Positions 44,514-54,971 are shown, counted from the stretch's first letter. The stretch: 64,000 nucleotides of DNA from Paraburkholderia dioscoreae (GCF_902459535.1 NZ_LR699553.1:4030001-4094000), one strand, 5' to 3'. The notes: generated from the sequence alone by a model not told the origin. A program made the numbers and translations.

Positions 44514-45737
44514 ATGCTTAGACGCTTTTGGCTGTTCTTTGCCCAAGCGGTGACCGTGCTGTTGGCGCTCATGTTCATCGTTGCGACTCTCAAACCGCAG
44601 TGGCTGCAGCGTCAGGGGCAATTCGGCAAGCAACTCGCCGAACCGATCGTCGCCCTGCGGGAAGTGGCGCCAGGTATCGGCAGCGGCCCAGCCCAGGCGT
44701 CGTATGCAGACGCCGCGCAAAAGGCCATGCCGGCGGTCGTCAACGTGTTCTCCAGCAAGGATGGCTCACTGCCGCCCGACCCGCGCGCGAAAGATCCGCT
44801 GTTCCGCTACTTTTTCGGCGACAAGAACAATCGCAAGCAGCAGGAGCAGCCCGCATCCAATCTCGGCTCCGGCGTGATAGTGAGTTCGGAAGGTTACATT
44901 CTAACGAACCAGCACGTCGTGGACGGCGCCGACCAGATCGAAATCGCGCTGGCCGACGGCCGCACCACGAATGCGAAGGTCATCGGTATCGACCCGGAAA
45001 CGGATCTGGCCGTGCTCAAGGTCAACATGACCAATCTGCCCACCATCACGCTCGGCCGTATGGATCAGACGCGCGTCGGCGACGTGGTGCTGGCGATCGG
45101 CAATCCGTTCGGCGTCGGCCAGACGGTGACAATGGGCATCGTCAGCGCGCTCGGGCGCAATCACCTCGGCATCAACACGTTCGAAAACTTTATTCAGACC
45201 GATGCGGCCATCAACCCGGGCAACTCGGGTGGCGCACTGGTCGACGTGAACGGCAACCTGCTCGGCATCAACACCGCCATCTATTCGCGCTCAGGTGGCT
45301 CGCTCGGCATTGGCTTCGCGATTCCCGTGTCGACCGCGCGCAGCGTGCTGGAGAGCATCATCACCACGGGTTCGGTCACGCGCGGCTGGATCGGCGTCGA
45401 ACCGCAGGACGTCACGCCGGAGATCGCGGAATCGTTCGGGCTGGATCAGAAGTCGGGGGCGATTGTCGCGGGCGTATTGAAGAACGGACCCGCGGACCGT
45501 GCGGGCATCAAGCCGGGCGATATTCTCGTGAGCGTGAACGGGCAGGAGATCACCGACACTACGCGCCTGCTGAACGTGATCGCGCAGATCAAGCCGGGTA
45601 CGGCTGCAAAGGTGCATCTGGTGCGCAAGAGCCGCGAGATGGATCTGGACGTCACCATCGGCAAGCGTCCGCCTCCGCCGAAGCAACCGGTTGAGGATAA
45701 TGGCGGCAGTGATCAGCAGGATGATGATGGGGGTTGA
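44514..45737 (+). CDS. Do/DegS-type periplasmic serine protease with one PDZ domain
   Basis: 407 residues. One N-terminal membrane anchor (about 8-25), then a trypsin-like domain with catalytic His134 (NQHVVD), Asp164 (PETDLAV) and Ser238 (GNSGGAL), and one PDZ domain (about 285-385). One PDZ plus an anchor fits DegS rather than DegP. The C-terminus is Pro- and Asp-rich and low complexity. It probably cleaves envelope stress substrates. No clear Shine-Dalgarno precedes the ATG, and there is almost no room for its own promoter upstream. Confidence 0.92.
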   Translation: MLRRFWLFFAQAVTVLLALMFIVATLKPQWLQRQGQFGKQLAEPIVALREVAPGIGSGPAQASYADAAQKAMPAVVNVFSSKDGSLPPDPRAKDPLFRYFFGDKNNRKQQEQPASNLGSGVIVSSEGYILTNQHVVDGADQIEIALADGRTTNAKVIGIDPETDLAVLKVNMTNLPTITLGRMDQTRVGDVVLAIGNPFGVGQTVTMGIVSALGRNHLGINTFENFIQTDAAINPGNSGGALVDVNGNLLGINTAIYSRSGGSLGIGFAIPVSTARSVLESIITTGSVTRGWIGVEPQDVTPEIAESFGLDQKSGAIVAGVLKNGPADRAGIKPGDILVSVNGQEITDTTRLLNVIAQIKPGTAAKVHLVRKSREMDLDVTIGKRPPPPKQPVEDNGGSDQQDDDGG

Positions 45738-45758
45738 GATTCAGGCGCTGGAAGACCG

Positions 45759-46109
45759 CTACGCGTCCCACCGCCGCGTTTTCATAGCCTCCTCGAGCAT
45801 GCCGAGAGTAAGAGATCTACCGCCAAGGGTTTCGCGCGCACTGGCGCTGAACGGCGACTTGGCCACTGTTGCGAAGAAGGGTCCGCTATTCAGCTTCGCA
45901 GCCGGATAGTAGTGGTGCGGATCAAAACCGCCTATGTCGACACCGAAGCGTGCGGCCCATGCCTTAATAAATTCCGCGATACGCCCTGGATTCATGTCCA
46001 GATCGTGATAAAGGTCCGCGTCTCTCGTTAGTTGCAGCCGGCCGACAATCGGTTTGCCGGCATCTTCCGCGACAAACGCTTTCAGACTGTTCCAGATCTC
46101 TGCTGTCAC
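45759..46109 (-). CDS. DUF1493 family protein
   Basis: 116 residues, acidic. The LTLGMLEEAMKTRRW ending and the DLYHDLDM and FGVDIGGFDPHHYYP blocks match DUF1493, an acyl-carrier-like family of unknown role. It stands alone between the protease gene (convergent) and tatC, 21 nt past the protease stop. Codon use looks normal, though it lies outside the conserved neighbouring groups. Its relatives are often found singly in Enterobacteria and Burkholderia. Confidence 0.75.
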   Translation of the reverse strand: MTAEIWNSLKAFVAEDAGKPIVGRLQLTRDADLYHDLDMNPGRIAEFIKAWAARFGVDIGGFDPHHYYPAAKLNSGPFFATVAKSPFSASARETLGGRSLTLGMLEEAMKTRRWDA

Positions 46110-46221
46110 CGGTGGTTCTCTGCTTTTACAAGGCCCGTCATATCCAATGGTCGATCGATAAGCGGTTGTGGATGCACCAAAGCTTCGGGTGAACTAATCG
46201 CGAACCACAGGCGCTCAAACA

Positions 46222-46252
46222 AAAGGGCAGCCTGCAATGAACTGCCCTTTTT
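46222..46252 (-). terminator. terminator of the tat genes
   Basis: A 9-bp stem (46222-46230 with 46242-46250) with an 11-nt loop and a T run on each strand lies 20 nt past the tatC stop codon. It probably ends the long minus-strand array. Confidence 0.75.
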
Positions 46253-46271
46253 ATCGGCCTGCACCTCGGGT

Positions 46272-47051
46272 TCACTCCGACGCGCCCGCATCCTCGATCA
46301 CCACCGGCTGCTTGCCCACAATCAGCCGCGCCGCAATGATCCCCGCTTCGTAAAGCACGATCAACGGAATCGCCAGAATCAGCTGCGAGAACACGTCCGG
46401 CGGCGTGACCACGGCGGAGATAACAAAGGCGCCGACGATCACATACGGACGAATCTCCTTGAGCTTCTTGAGCGTCACCACGTTCATGCGGACCAGCAGC
46501 ACCACGACGATCGGCACTTCGAACGTCACGCCGAACGCGATGAACATGGTCAGCACAAAGCTCAGGTAATTGTCGATGTCCGTGGTCATCTCCGCGCCGA
46601 GCGGCGCGTTGTAGTGCGCCATCACGCGGAAGATAGTCGGGAACACCACGAAGTACGCGAACGCCATGCCGCACAGGAACAGCGTGTAGCTGCTGCCCAC
46701 CAGCGGCCCGACCAGTTTTTTCTCGTGCTGGTAAAGACCCGGCGCAACGAATGCCCAGATCTGATACAGCACGATTGGCAGCGCGATCACAAAGGCCACC
46801 AGCATGGTCACCTTCATCGGCACGAAGAACGAGCCGGTCACATCCGTGACGATCATCTTGCCGTCCTTCGGCAGATTCTGCATCAACGGCCGCGCCAGCA
46901 GCCGGAAGATATCCGGCGCCCAATACACGAGTCCCACGAACACCACGACGACGGCAAGGCCGGCGCGAATGATACGGTCGCGCAATTCAACGAGGTGGGA
47001 AATGAAGGTCTCTTCAGTGCCTTCGTTCTGGGTTTGCTGGGGGTCGCTCAC
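46272..47051 (-). CDS. tatC: Sec-independent protein translocase TatC
   Basis: 259 residues with six predicted membrane segments. The N-terminal cytoplasmic loop (FISHLVELRDRIIRA near 15-29) binds twin-arginine signals. TatC with TatB forms the receptor of the Tat system. It starts 34 nt after tatB and is the last gene of the tat group. Tat substrates in this window include the Rieske protein. Confidence 0.95.
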   Translation of the reverse strand: MSDPQQTQNEGTEETFISHLVELRDRIIRAGLAVVVVFVGLVYWAPDIFRLLARPLMQNLPKDGKMIVTDVTGSFFVPMKVTMLVAFVIALPIVLYQIWAFVAPGLYQHEKKLVGPLVGSSYTLFLCGMAFAYFVVFPTIFRVMAHYNAPLGAEMTTDIDNYLSFVLTMFIAFGVTFEVPIVVVLLVRMNVVTLKKLKEIRPYVIVGAFVISAVVTPPDVFSQLILAIPLIVLYEAGIIAARLIVGKQPVVIEDAGASE

Positions 47052-47085
47052 ACCGGCCCTCGGTTAGAGATTGTCGTTCTGATCA

Positions 47086-47613
47086 TCAGAAGAACCGCGT
47101 CGGACGACGCATGGTGGCCGGTGTATGCCGCGCCACGCGCGCCGCACCCGACTGCACACGCGTGCGGCGCGTGGTCGCGCGCTTGTACCAGGTGGGCATG
47201 GCTGTCTGCTTGACGCGCCAGTTCTTGTGTTTGGAGCCCGCAGCCGACGTGCTGCGCGGCCACGCTGAGTTGCCTGCATTGCCGACGTCTTCGAGCGCGC
47301 CGCCCGCAATGCTCGGCGACACCGACGTGCCGCTGTTCCACGCGTCGTTCAACTCGCTCTCATGCTTGCGCAGATTGTCCTGAACGGAAGTTTCGACGTT
47401 GGTCGCGGCCGCTTCGAACTCGCTTTTCATGCGGCGCAGTTCGTCGAGCTCGATTTCGCGCGTGACTTCCGCCTTCACGTCGTTGATATACCGCTGCGCG
47501 CGGCCGAACAGCGCGCCCGCCGTGCGGGCGACGCGTGGCAGGCGCTCAGGGCCAAGTACGACCAGCGCGACGACGCCGATCAGCGCCATCTTGGTTAGAC
47601 CGAGGTCCAGCAT
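47086..47613 (-). CDS. tatB: Sec-independent protein translocase TatB
   Basis: 175 residues. One N-terminal membrane segment (about 4-21, MLDLGLTKMALIGVVALVVL opening) is followed by an amphipathic helix with the family GPERLPRVARTAG motif. The long basic C-terminal tail (about 130-175) is low in conservation. TatB is the receptor partner of TatC. Confidence 0.93.
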   Translation of the reverse strand: MLDLGLTKMALIGVVALVVLGPERLPRVARTAGALFGRAQRYINDVKAEVTREIELDELRRMKSEFEAAATNVETSVQDNLRKHESELNDAWNSGTSVSPSIAGGALEDVGNAGNSAWPRSTSAAGSKHKNWRVKQTAMPTWYKRATTRRTRVQSGAARVARHTPATMRRPTRFF

Positions 47614-47652
47614 GGAGTGGAATGTCCGTCAGTAACGCGGTTAAGCCGCGGC

Positions 47653-47973
<321 letters not shown>

Positions 47974-48131
47974 TCATCTATATATACGTTACCGCGAGCC
48001 CTTCCGGTTCAACCCGCGACACGGAATGCCATTGTGGCCAGACGATCGCGTCGGCGACATTACAATGCGGCAAAAACAACGGCCGCGCTATTGTCCGTGA
48101 CCAAAACTCACCGCGCCGCCCGGTTGCCCTG

Positions 48132-48497
48132 TCAACCCATGCGCTGCCAGGGGCGCGGTCCCGCGAGAATATGAGCGTGCAGGTGATACACCTCCTGCCC
48201 GCCGCCCGGACCGGTATTGATTACCGTGCGAAAACCCGTTTCGCCGCCCGTGTACGCCACGCCTAACTGATCCGCCAGACGCGCGGTCAGGACAAGCATT
48301 CTACCAAGCAGCGGTGCATCGCTTTCGGTGCAATTCGACAGGGTGGCGATGTGCTTGCGCGGAATCACCAGCACGTGGGTTTCAGCGGCCGGGCGAATGT
48401 CGCGGAAGGCAACGAACTCGTCGTCTTCGTGGACTTTGGTCGACGGAATCTCGCCGGCGGCGATCTTGCAGAAAAGGCAGTTCGGGTCGTGACTCAT
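48132..48497 (-). CDS. hinT: histidine triad nucleotide-binding protein (HinT type)
   Basis: 121 residues. The HIT motif reads HLHAHI at 105-110, and CLFCKIAAGEIP gives the usual N-terminus. HinT hydrolyses nucleoside phosphoramidates and aminoacyl-adenylates. It is a homodimer in the cytoplasm. It lies 81 nt after the DUF4870 gene in the same direction and is probably part of the his-to-tat array. Confidence 0.93.
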   Translation of the reverse strand: MSHDPNCLFCKIAAGEIPSTKVHEDDEFVAFRDIRPAAETHVLVIPRKHIATLSNCTESDAPLLGRMLVLTARLADQLGVAYTGGETGFRTVINTGPGGGQEVYHLHAHILAGPRPWQRMG

Positions 48498-48578
48498 CGT
48501 ATTCCTGACACAGTATGGCTGGAGCGCGAAACGTGCGCGGCGCGGTTCATGTCAGGCCCGGCAACGCCCGGACGAAAC

Positions 48579-48974
48579 TCAGAACCAGCCGCGCGGATTC
48601 GCGAGCGGCTTGTTATCGTACAGATACAGCCAGCCTTTGATAATACGGTACAACATCCAGATGCTCACGGCCCACAGTACCGGAATGCCGATCACCACGA
48701 ACAGCAGCACGCCGCCGATCGCATAACCCAGCAAGGCCATCCAGAAGGAACGGATCTGCCACTCGAAATGGGCTTCATACGGCGTGCCCACCACGTCGGG
48801 CCGCTTGATGTAATTGATGATGATCGCGATCAGGATGGTCAGGCCGCCCGTCAGCCAGTGGACCGCGTACAGCGCGTAGAGGACGTGGGTGAGCGTGCGC
48901 AGGCTGCGCTCGCGCTCCGGCTCGATCGCGTTGCGATAAACCGTTGGCGGATAGCTTTCGTGCGACTGTTCCAT
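48579..48974 (-). CDS. DUF4870-like membrane protein
   Basis: 131 residues with three predicted membrane segments (about 28-50, 74-94 and 98-118) and polar ends. The family opening RTLTHVLYALYA and the middle EAHFEWQIRSFW block fit the DUF4870 group. Function unknown. It follows hisE in the same direction with a gap of 128 nt. Confidence 0.85.
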   Translation of the reverse strand: MEQSHESYPPTVYRNAIEPERERSLRTLTHVLYALYAVHWLTGGLTILIAIIINYIKRPDVVGTPYEAHFEWQIRSFWMALLGYAIGGVLLFVVIGIPVLWAVSIWMLYRIIKGWLYLYDNKPLANPRGWF

Positions 48975-49076
48975 GCTTGCGTCCTCCCGAGGATGCGCGT
49001 CAGATGCGTTCAGTGCAATATGGGCGCCGTTGCTCGCCAGTTCAAGACGGTGCGCCGAACGTCCGTCGTTCGGCCT

Positions 49077-49109
49077 CCGCTCAGTTGCCGCTCAGTCGTC
49101 GCTCAATCG
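49077..49109. repeat. three tandem 11-nt units across the hisE stop codon
   Basis: CCGCTCAGTTG, CCGCTCAGTCG and TCGCTCAATCG follow one another at 49077-49087, 49088-49098 and 49099-49109. The last unit covers the hisE stop codon (49103-49105). Confidence 0.75.
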
Positions 49110-49498
49110 CCGTTCTGCTCGCGGTCGCGGCTCTTGCGCAGCGCCTTTTCCTCGATACCCGACATGCCTTCGCGGCGTTCGAGTTCGGCGAGCACGTCAG
49201 CCGGGCTCAGATCGAAGTGCGACAGCATGACGAGGCAATGGAACCATAAGTCCGCGACTTCGCCGACCAGCGCCTTCGGCGCGCCGCCGTGGCGTGCGTC
49301 CTTGGCGGCCAGCACGACTTCGGTGGCTTCTTCGCCGATCTTCTTCAGCACCGCGTCGTCGCCTTTGTGGAACAGGCGCGACACATACGAGACCTCCGGA
49401 TCGCCGCCCTTGCGGCTGTCGATGATCGCCGCGAGGCGCAGCAGCGTGTCGGTGGTGGACGCGGCGTTGGACGGCGTGGTTTGCGTGGATTGCGTCAT
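49103..49498 (-). CDS. hisE: phosphoribosyl-ATP pyrophosphatase
   Basis: 131 residues. The HisE/MazG-like helical fold has the metal-binding EEATE motif near 56-60 and the [11 protein letters not shown] segment. It removes pyrophosphate from phosphoribosyl-ATP in step 2 of histidine synthesis. Here HisE and HisI are separate, unlike the E. coli fusion. Its ATG overlaps the hisI stop by 4 nt (ATGA). The N-terminal 15 residues are Ser/Thr-rich. Confidence 0.94.
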
Positions 49499-49905
49499 TT
49501 GTAGATCTGTTCGGGGTCTTTCAGCACGGCTTCGACGGCGACCCAGTCGCCATCTTCCACCGAGCCTTCGAATTTCTGGAAAAAGCACGAGTGGCGGCCG
49601 GTGTGGCAGGCAATGCCCGACACCTGCTCCACCTTCAGCAGCACGACGTCTTCGTCGCAATCGAGCCGCAGTTCGTGCACGTGCTGCACGTGGCCGGACT
49701 CTTCGCCCTTGAACCACAGGCGCTGACGCGAGCGCGAGAAATACACCGCGCGCCCCGTTTCGACGGTTTTCGCGAGAGCTTCGCGGTTCATCCACGCGAA
49801 CATCAGCACGTCGTTCGTCCACGCTTCCTGCGCGATCACCGGCACGAGGCCGTTCGCGTCCCATTTGACCTTGTCGAGCCAATTGACTGCCGAGGGATTC
49901 ACCAC
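49495..49905 (-). CDS. hisI: phosphoribosyl-AMP cyclohydrolase
   Basis: 136 residues. The metal-binding block [13 protein letters not shown] near 83-95 and the Cys-rich [14 protein letters not shown] segment near 97-110 are intact. It opens the adenine ring in step 3 of histidine synthesis. The start codon is a GTG at 49905, immediately followed by a second GTG. It lies 1 nt after the hisF stop, so translation is probably coupled. Confidence 0.93.
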
Positions 49906-49906
49906 G

Positions 49907-50680
<774 letters not shown>

Positions 50681-50897
50681 GATCTTGCAATTCTGCCAAT
50701 ACCGCTGATGAGGCCGCTCGCCTGGACGAGCGGCACAGTGCCGGCGCGGTCAGTCGCGCCGCCGGTGAGTTCCACGCAACCGGCTCGAGACGGTATGCCG
50801 GTGTCAGGTCGCGCCGCTCGGACGCCGGCGATTCGCTCGCCGCGACGCCGAACGCACGAGGCGCGAGCGGCAAGCCTGCCGGCCCCGCCTCCCCGTT

Positions 50898-51650
50898 TTA
50901 AGCGTCGTCCGATTCGCGCAGCCGATCCGCGAGGGTTTGCGCCGCCGCGAAGTCGAGATCGCCCGAGTAGATGGCCCGGCCGCAGATCACGCCTTCAATG
51001 CCTTCGTCTTCGACTTCGCACAGCGATTCGATGTCCGCGAGGTTCGACAAACCGCCGCTCGCGATCACCGGAATCTTCACCGCGCGAGCGAGACGCACCG
51101 TGGCTTCGATGTTGATGCCCTGTAGCATGCCGTCACGGCCGATGTCGGTATAGATGATCGACTCGCAGCCGTAGTCCTCGAACTTGCACGCGAGATCGGC
51201 CACTTCATGGCCGGTCAGCTTGCTCCAGCCGTCGGTCGCGACCTTGCCGTCTTTCGCATCCAGCCCGACGATGATATGACCGCCGAACGCCGTGCAGGCA
51301 TCCTGCAGAAAGCCGGGATTCTTCACCGCCGCCGTGCCGATGATCACGTACGACAAACCGTCGTCCAGATAGCGCTCGATCGTATTCAGATCGCGAATGC
51401 CGCCGCCCAGCTGAACGGGAATCTCGCCGCCCACCTCCTCGATGATTGCGCGAATCGCGTCTTCGTTCTTCGGCTTGCCGGCGAACGCGCCATTCAGGTC
51501 GACGAGGTGCAGACGCCGGGCACCGCGATCGACCCAATGTCGGGCCATCGCCGCCGGTTCCTCGGAAAATATCGTCGCCTGGTCCATATCGCCCTGTTTG
51601 AGGCGTACACACTGACCGTCTTTCAGGTCGATGGCGGGAATCAGCAGCAT
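50898..51650 (-). CDS. hisA: phosphoribosylformimino-5-aminoimidazole carboxamide ribotide isomerase
   Basis: 250 residues, a half-symmetric barrel like HisF. Asp8 (LIPAID) and the Asp in YTDIGRDGM near 130 are the catalytic pair. It isomerises ProFAR to PRFAR for HisHF. It lies after hisH with a 214-nt gap. Confidence 0.95.
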   Translation of the reverse strand: MLLIPAIDLKDGQCVRLKQGDMDQATIFSEEPAAMARHWVDRGARRLHLVDLNGAFAGKPKNEDAIRAIIEEVGGEIPVQLGGGIRDLNTIERYLDDGLSYVIIGTAAVKNPGFLQDACTAFGGHIIVGLDAKDGKVATDGWSKLTGHEVADLACKFEDYGCESIIYTDIGRDGMLQGINIEATVRLARAVKIPVIASGGLSNLADIESLCEVEDEGIEGVICGRAIYSGDLDFAAAQTLADRLRESDDA

Positions 51651-51864
51651 AGCAATCGGGTGTTGTCTGGGAATGGGTTGAAGGTCGGCGCGAGCGGCTG
51701 AGGGTTCAGCCCGCCGGGACGCCGTTTCGCTAGTTTAGTACAACTCTTTCGACGCCCTTGCGCGGCGTCGTGGGCAAGCGAAATCGTGGTGCTGCGGGTG
51801 CGGCGCGCGGCAGGCGTTCCGCTTGTGGCAGAACGACGCACGGCGACAGGATGAAGAAAGGCGC

Positions 51865-52506
51865 TCACGGGTTCCAGTGCACGAAGTTGCGATACACGCG
51901 CAGCCCCGCTTCGGCGCTCTTTTCCGGGTGGAATTGGGTCGCGAAGATGTTATCGCGCGCCACCGCCGACGTAAAGGGCACGCCGTACACCGTTTCGCCC
52001 ACGGTATGGGCGGCATTGTCCGGCACCACGTAATAACTATGCACGAAGTAGAAGAACGCGTTGTCCGCGACACCGTCCCACAGCGGATGCGGCTGCGTCT
52101 GATGCACGCGGTTCCAGCCCATTTGCGGCACCTTGAAGCGCGAGCCGTCGTCCTGCAGTTGGCCTTCCAGATCGAAGCGCAGCACCTTGCCGGGCAACAG
52201 GCCGAGGCCGGGTGTGCCGCCCTCCGCGCTCCAGTCGAACAGCATCTGCTCGCCGACGCACACGCCCATCAACGGCTTGGTGCGTGACGCTTCAATCACC
52301 GCTTCCTGCAGGCCGGACTCGCCGAGACTGCGCATGCAGTCGGGCATCGCGCCCTGCCCGGGCAGCACCACGCGGCCGGCGGCACGGATCGCTTCCGGCC
52401 GGTCGACGATCGCCACATCCGCTTCCGGCGCGGCTTTGCGCAGCGCCTGGGCAACCGAGCGCAGGTTGCCCATTCCGTAATCCACAATCGCTATCGAAGT
52501 TTTCAT
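51865..52506 (-). CDS. hisH: imidazole glycerol phosphate synthase subunit HisH
   Basis: 213 residues, a class I glutamine amidotransferase. The nucleophile Cys83 lies in GVCVGEQ and the His/Glu pair near the C-terminus is in FATQFHPEKSA. It makes ammonia from glutamine for HisF. Its ATG overlaps the end of the marC gene by 4 nt, so the membrane protein gene and hisH are coupled. Confidence 0.95.
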   Translation of the reverse strand: MKTSIAIVDYGMGNLRSVAQALRKAAPEADVAIVDRPEAIRAAGRVVLPGQGAMPDCMRSLGESGLQEAVIEASRTKPLMGVCVGEQMLFDWSAEGGTPGLGLLPGKVLRFDLEGQLQDDGSRFKVPQMGWNRVHQTQPHPLWDGVADNAFFYFVHSYYVVPDNAAHTVGETVYGVPFTSAVARDNIFATQFHPEKSAEAGLRVYRNFVHWNP

Positions 52507-53123
52507 TTCAAATTAGGCAGCAATGCCTTCAATCCATCGACGATGAATTCCACCGCCAGCGCCGATAACATCAAACCCATGAGCCGCGTGCCGATGTTGA
52601 TACCCGTGCGACCCACCCAGCGGGCAATCGGTTCGGCAAGGCGCAGCGAAAAAAAGCAGATCGCCGCCAATACCGCGCCGATCGCGACGAGGCTGATCCG
52701 GTCGTACCAATGCGCCGAGCCGGCCGCATAGATGATCGTAGTACTGATCGCGCCCGGACCGGTCAACAACGGAATCGCCAGCGGCACGACCGCGATGTTG
52801 TCCTTCTGCTCCGCTTCGTGGCGCTCTTCCGGCGTGGAACGGCTGTTGCCGATCTGCGCGTTCAGCATGTTGATCGCCATCAGCAGCATGATGATCCCGC
52901 CGCCCACTTCGAGCGAGCCGACCGAAATGCCGAAGAAGCTGATGATCTGCTGCCCGAGCAGCGTGGTCACCGCAATCACGCAGAACACCGAAATGGCTGC
53001 GATCCGGATGGTTCTACGCCGCTCGGCGTCGCTCTGATGCGCCGTCAGGCTCATGAAGAACGGGATGGCGCCGACCGGGTTGATCAACGCCAGCAGCGAA
53101 ATAAACGACTTCAGAATGTCCAT
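52503..53123 (-). CDS. MarC family integral membrane protein
   Basis: 206 residues with six predicted membrane segments. MarC/UPF0056 signatures are present: LINPVGAIPFF near 16-26 and IPLLTGPGAISTTI near 118-131. The transported substrate is unknown; the old antibiotic-resistance link has been withdrawn for E. coli MarC. It sits between hisB and hisH and overlaps hisH by 4 nt, so it is expressed with the histidine genes. Confidence 0.9.
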   Translation of the reverse strand: MDILKSFISLLALINPVGAIPFFMSLTAHQSDAERRRTIRIAAISVFCVIAVTTLLGQQIISFFGISVGSLEVGGGIIMLLMAINMLNAQIGNSRSTPEERHEAEQKDNIAVVPLAIPLLTGPGAISTTIIYAAGSAHWYDRISLVAIGAVLAAICFFSLRLAEPIARWVGRTGINIGTRLMGLMLSALAVEFIVDGLKALLPNLK

Positions 53124-53198
53124 CGCACACCGGGCGCGAGCGCAAACGGCGCTGGTCCCGGTCCAGGTAAATAGGCCAATGAGCCGGCTCGTGAGCGC

Positions 53199-53786
53199 TT
53201 AAAGGCTGCCCTTGGTCGACGGAATCTGTCCGGCCGCGCGCTCGTCCAGTTCGGTGGCCATGCGCAATGCACGCCCGAACGCCTTGAACACCGTTTCCAT
53301 CTGATGATGGGCGTTCAGGCCGCGCAGGTTGTCGATATGCAGCGTCACGCCGGCGTGATTGACGAAGCCGCGGAAAAATTCGATGGACAGATCGACGTCG
53401 AACGTACCGATGCGCGCGCGCGTGAACGGCACATGGAATTCGAGCCCCGGACGACCGGAAAAATCGATCACGACGCGCGACAGCGCTTCGTCGAGCGGCA
53501 CGTAAGAATGACCGTAACGGCGGATCCCCTTGCGGTCGCCGATCGCTTTCGCGACGGCCTGGCCGAGCGTGATGCCGGTGTCTTCGACCGTGTGATGGTC
53601 GTCGATATGCAAGTCGCCATGCGCTTCGATTTCGAGGTCGAACAATCCATGCCGCGCGATCTGGTCGAGCATGTGGTCCAGAAACGGCACGCCGGTGGCC
53701 AGCTTCTGCTGACCGGTGCCGTCCAGATTGATCTTCACACGGATCTGCGTTTCGCTGGTGTTGCGAACGACTTCCGCAAGGCGCAT
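53199..53786 (-). CDS. hisB: imidazoleglycerol-phosphate dehydratase
   Basis: 195 residues, the monofunctional form without the phosphatase domain that E. coli HisB has. Metal-binding histidines lie in GDLHIDDHHTVED near 65-77 and the C-terminal ENAHHQ-like GLNAHHQME block near 162-170. It removes water from imidazole glycerol phosphate. It lies after hisC on the minus strand. Confidence 0.95.
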   Translation of the reverse strand: MRLAEVVRNTSETQIRVKINLDGTGQQKLATGVPFLDHMLDQIARHGLFDLEIEAHGDLHIDDHHTVEDTGITLGQAVAKAIGDRKGIRRYGHSYVPLDEALSRVVIDFSGRPGLEFHVPFTRARIGTFDVDLSIEFFRGFVNHAGVTLHIDNLRGLNAHHQMETVFKAFGRALRMATELDERAAGQIPSTKGSL

Positions 53787-53900
53787 GGTAATTCCTCGAA
53801 TCTAGCTAGAAAGCGACAGGTATGTGGGATGGAAAAACGGCGGGCTGCGCGCGCTTTTCCGCAGTGGGGAAAAGCGCTTGCACGGCCATTCGGTACGCCT

Positions 53901-54971
53901 TCAATGCAATACGAGCTTCAGTGCAGCCAGCAATTGCGCATTTTCTTCGGGCGAACCGACGGTCAAACGCACGCAATTGGCCAGCAATGGATGCATTTTA
54001 CTCACGTTTTTGATCAAAACCCGTGCCGCCAGCAGCGTTTCGAACAGGACCGACGCGTCCGGCACGCGCACCAGCAGAAAATTGCCGGCGCTCGGGAACA
54101 CTTCGGCGCCCGGCAACCCGGCGACCGCGTGCGCGAGTTTCGTGCGTTCTTCGCGCAATTGCGCGGCTTGCGCGTCGAGCACGTCGACGTGGTCGAGCAG
54201 GAAATCGGCGGCGGCCTGCGTGAGCACGTTGGTGTTGTACGGCGGCCGCACCTTGTCGAATTCAGTCAGCCAGCCCGGTTTGCCGACCAGATAGCCGAGA
54301 CGGATTCCGGCCAGACCGAGCTTGGACACCGTGCGCATCACTACCACGTTGTCGAACGCGTCGGCGCGCGGCAGCCAGCTTTGCTGAGCGAACGGCTGGT
54401 AGGCCTCGTCGATCACCACGAGGCTGCGGTTCGCCGCGGCGATGATGCGCTCCATGTCGGCGTCGTCGAACAGCGTGCCGGTCGGGTTGTTCGGATACGC
54501 AAGGTAGACGATCGCCGGCTGGTGCTCGGCAATCGCGGCAAGCATCGCTTCGGTGTCGAGCGTGAAATCCGCGTTCAACGGCACGCCGACGAACTCGAGA
54601 TTCGCCAGCTTCGCCGACATCTGGTACATCACGAAGCCCGGCACCGGCGCGAGCACCTTGGCGCCCGGCTGCGCGCACGCGACCGACACCATGCTGATGA
54701 TTTCATCCGAGCCGTTGCCGAGCAGCACGTCGCAGCCGGGCGGCACCTGCATCACACGCTTGATCTTCTCGATCAACGCATCCGGACGCGGCGCCGGATA
54801 GCGGTTCAGCGCGACGCCGGCCAGGTGCTCGCCCAGATGCGCGGCCAGCACCGGCGGCAGCGGGAACGGGTTTTCCATCGCGTCGAGCTTGATATAGCCC
54901 GTCGCGTCCGGAACCGGATAGCTCGTCATCGCGAGCACGTCGCGGCGGATGATGTCTTGAGGTGTCGTCAT
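53901..54971 (-). CDS. hisC: histidinol-phosphate aminotransferase
   Basis: 356 residues from the ATG at 54971. The PLP-dependent fold I enzyme has the lysine in SKLGLAGIRLGY near 219, with the phosphate-binding GNGSDEII block near 84 and YPNNPTGT near 156. The open frame extends 40 codons upstream to 55091, but those residues are non-conserved and look like read-through. Gap to hisD is 120 nt. Confidence 0.93.
   Translation of the reverse strand: MTTPQDIIRRDVLAMTSYPVPDATGYIKLDAMENPFPLPPVLAAHLGEHLAGVALNRYPAPRPDALIEKIKRVMQVPPGCDVLLGNGSDEIISMVSVACAQPGAKVLAPVPGFVMYQMSAKLANLEFVGVPLNADFTLDTEAMLAAIAEHQPAIVYLAYPNNPTGTLFDDADMERIIAAANRSLVVIDEAYQPFAQQSWLPRADAFDNVVVMRTVSKLGLAGIRLGYLVGKPGWLTEFDKVRPPYNTNVLTQAAADFLLDHVDVLDAQAAQLREERTKLAHAVAGLPGAEVFPSAGNFLLVRVPDASVLFETLLAARVLIKNVSKMHPLLANCVRLTVGSPEENAQLLAALKLVLH

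Noticed and set aside
50681..50897. 68-codon frame and a CCGCTCG-type hairpin between hisA and hisF
   Set aside because: No ribosome site, no family, and composition typical of GC-rich non-coding DNA.
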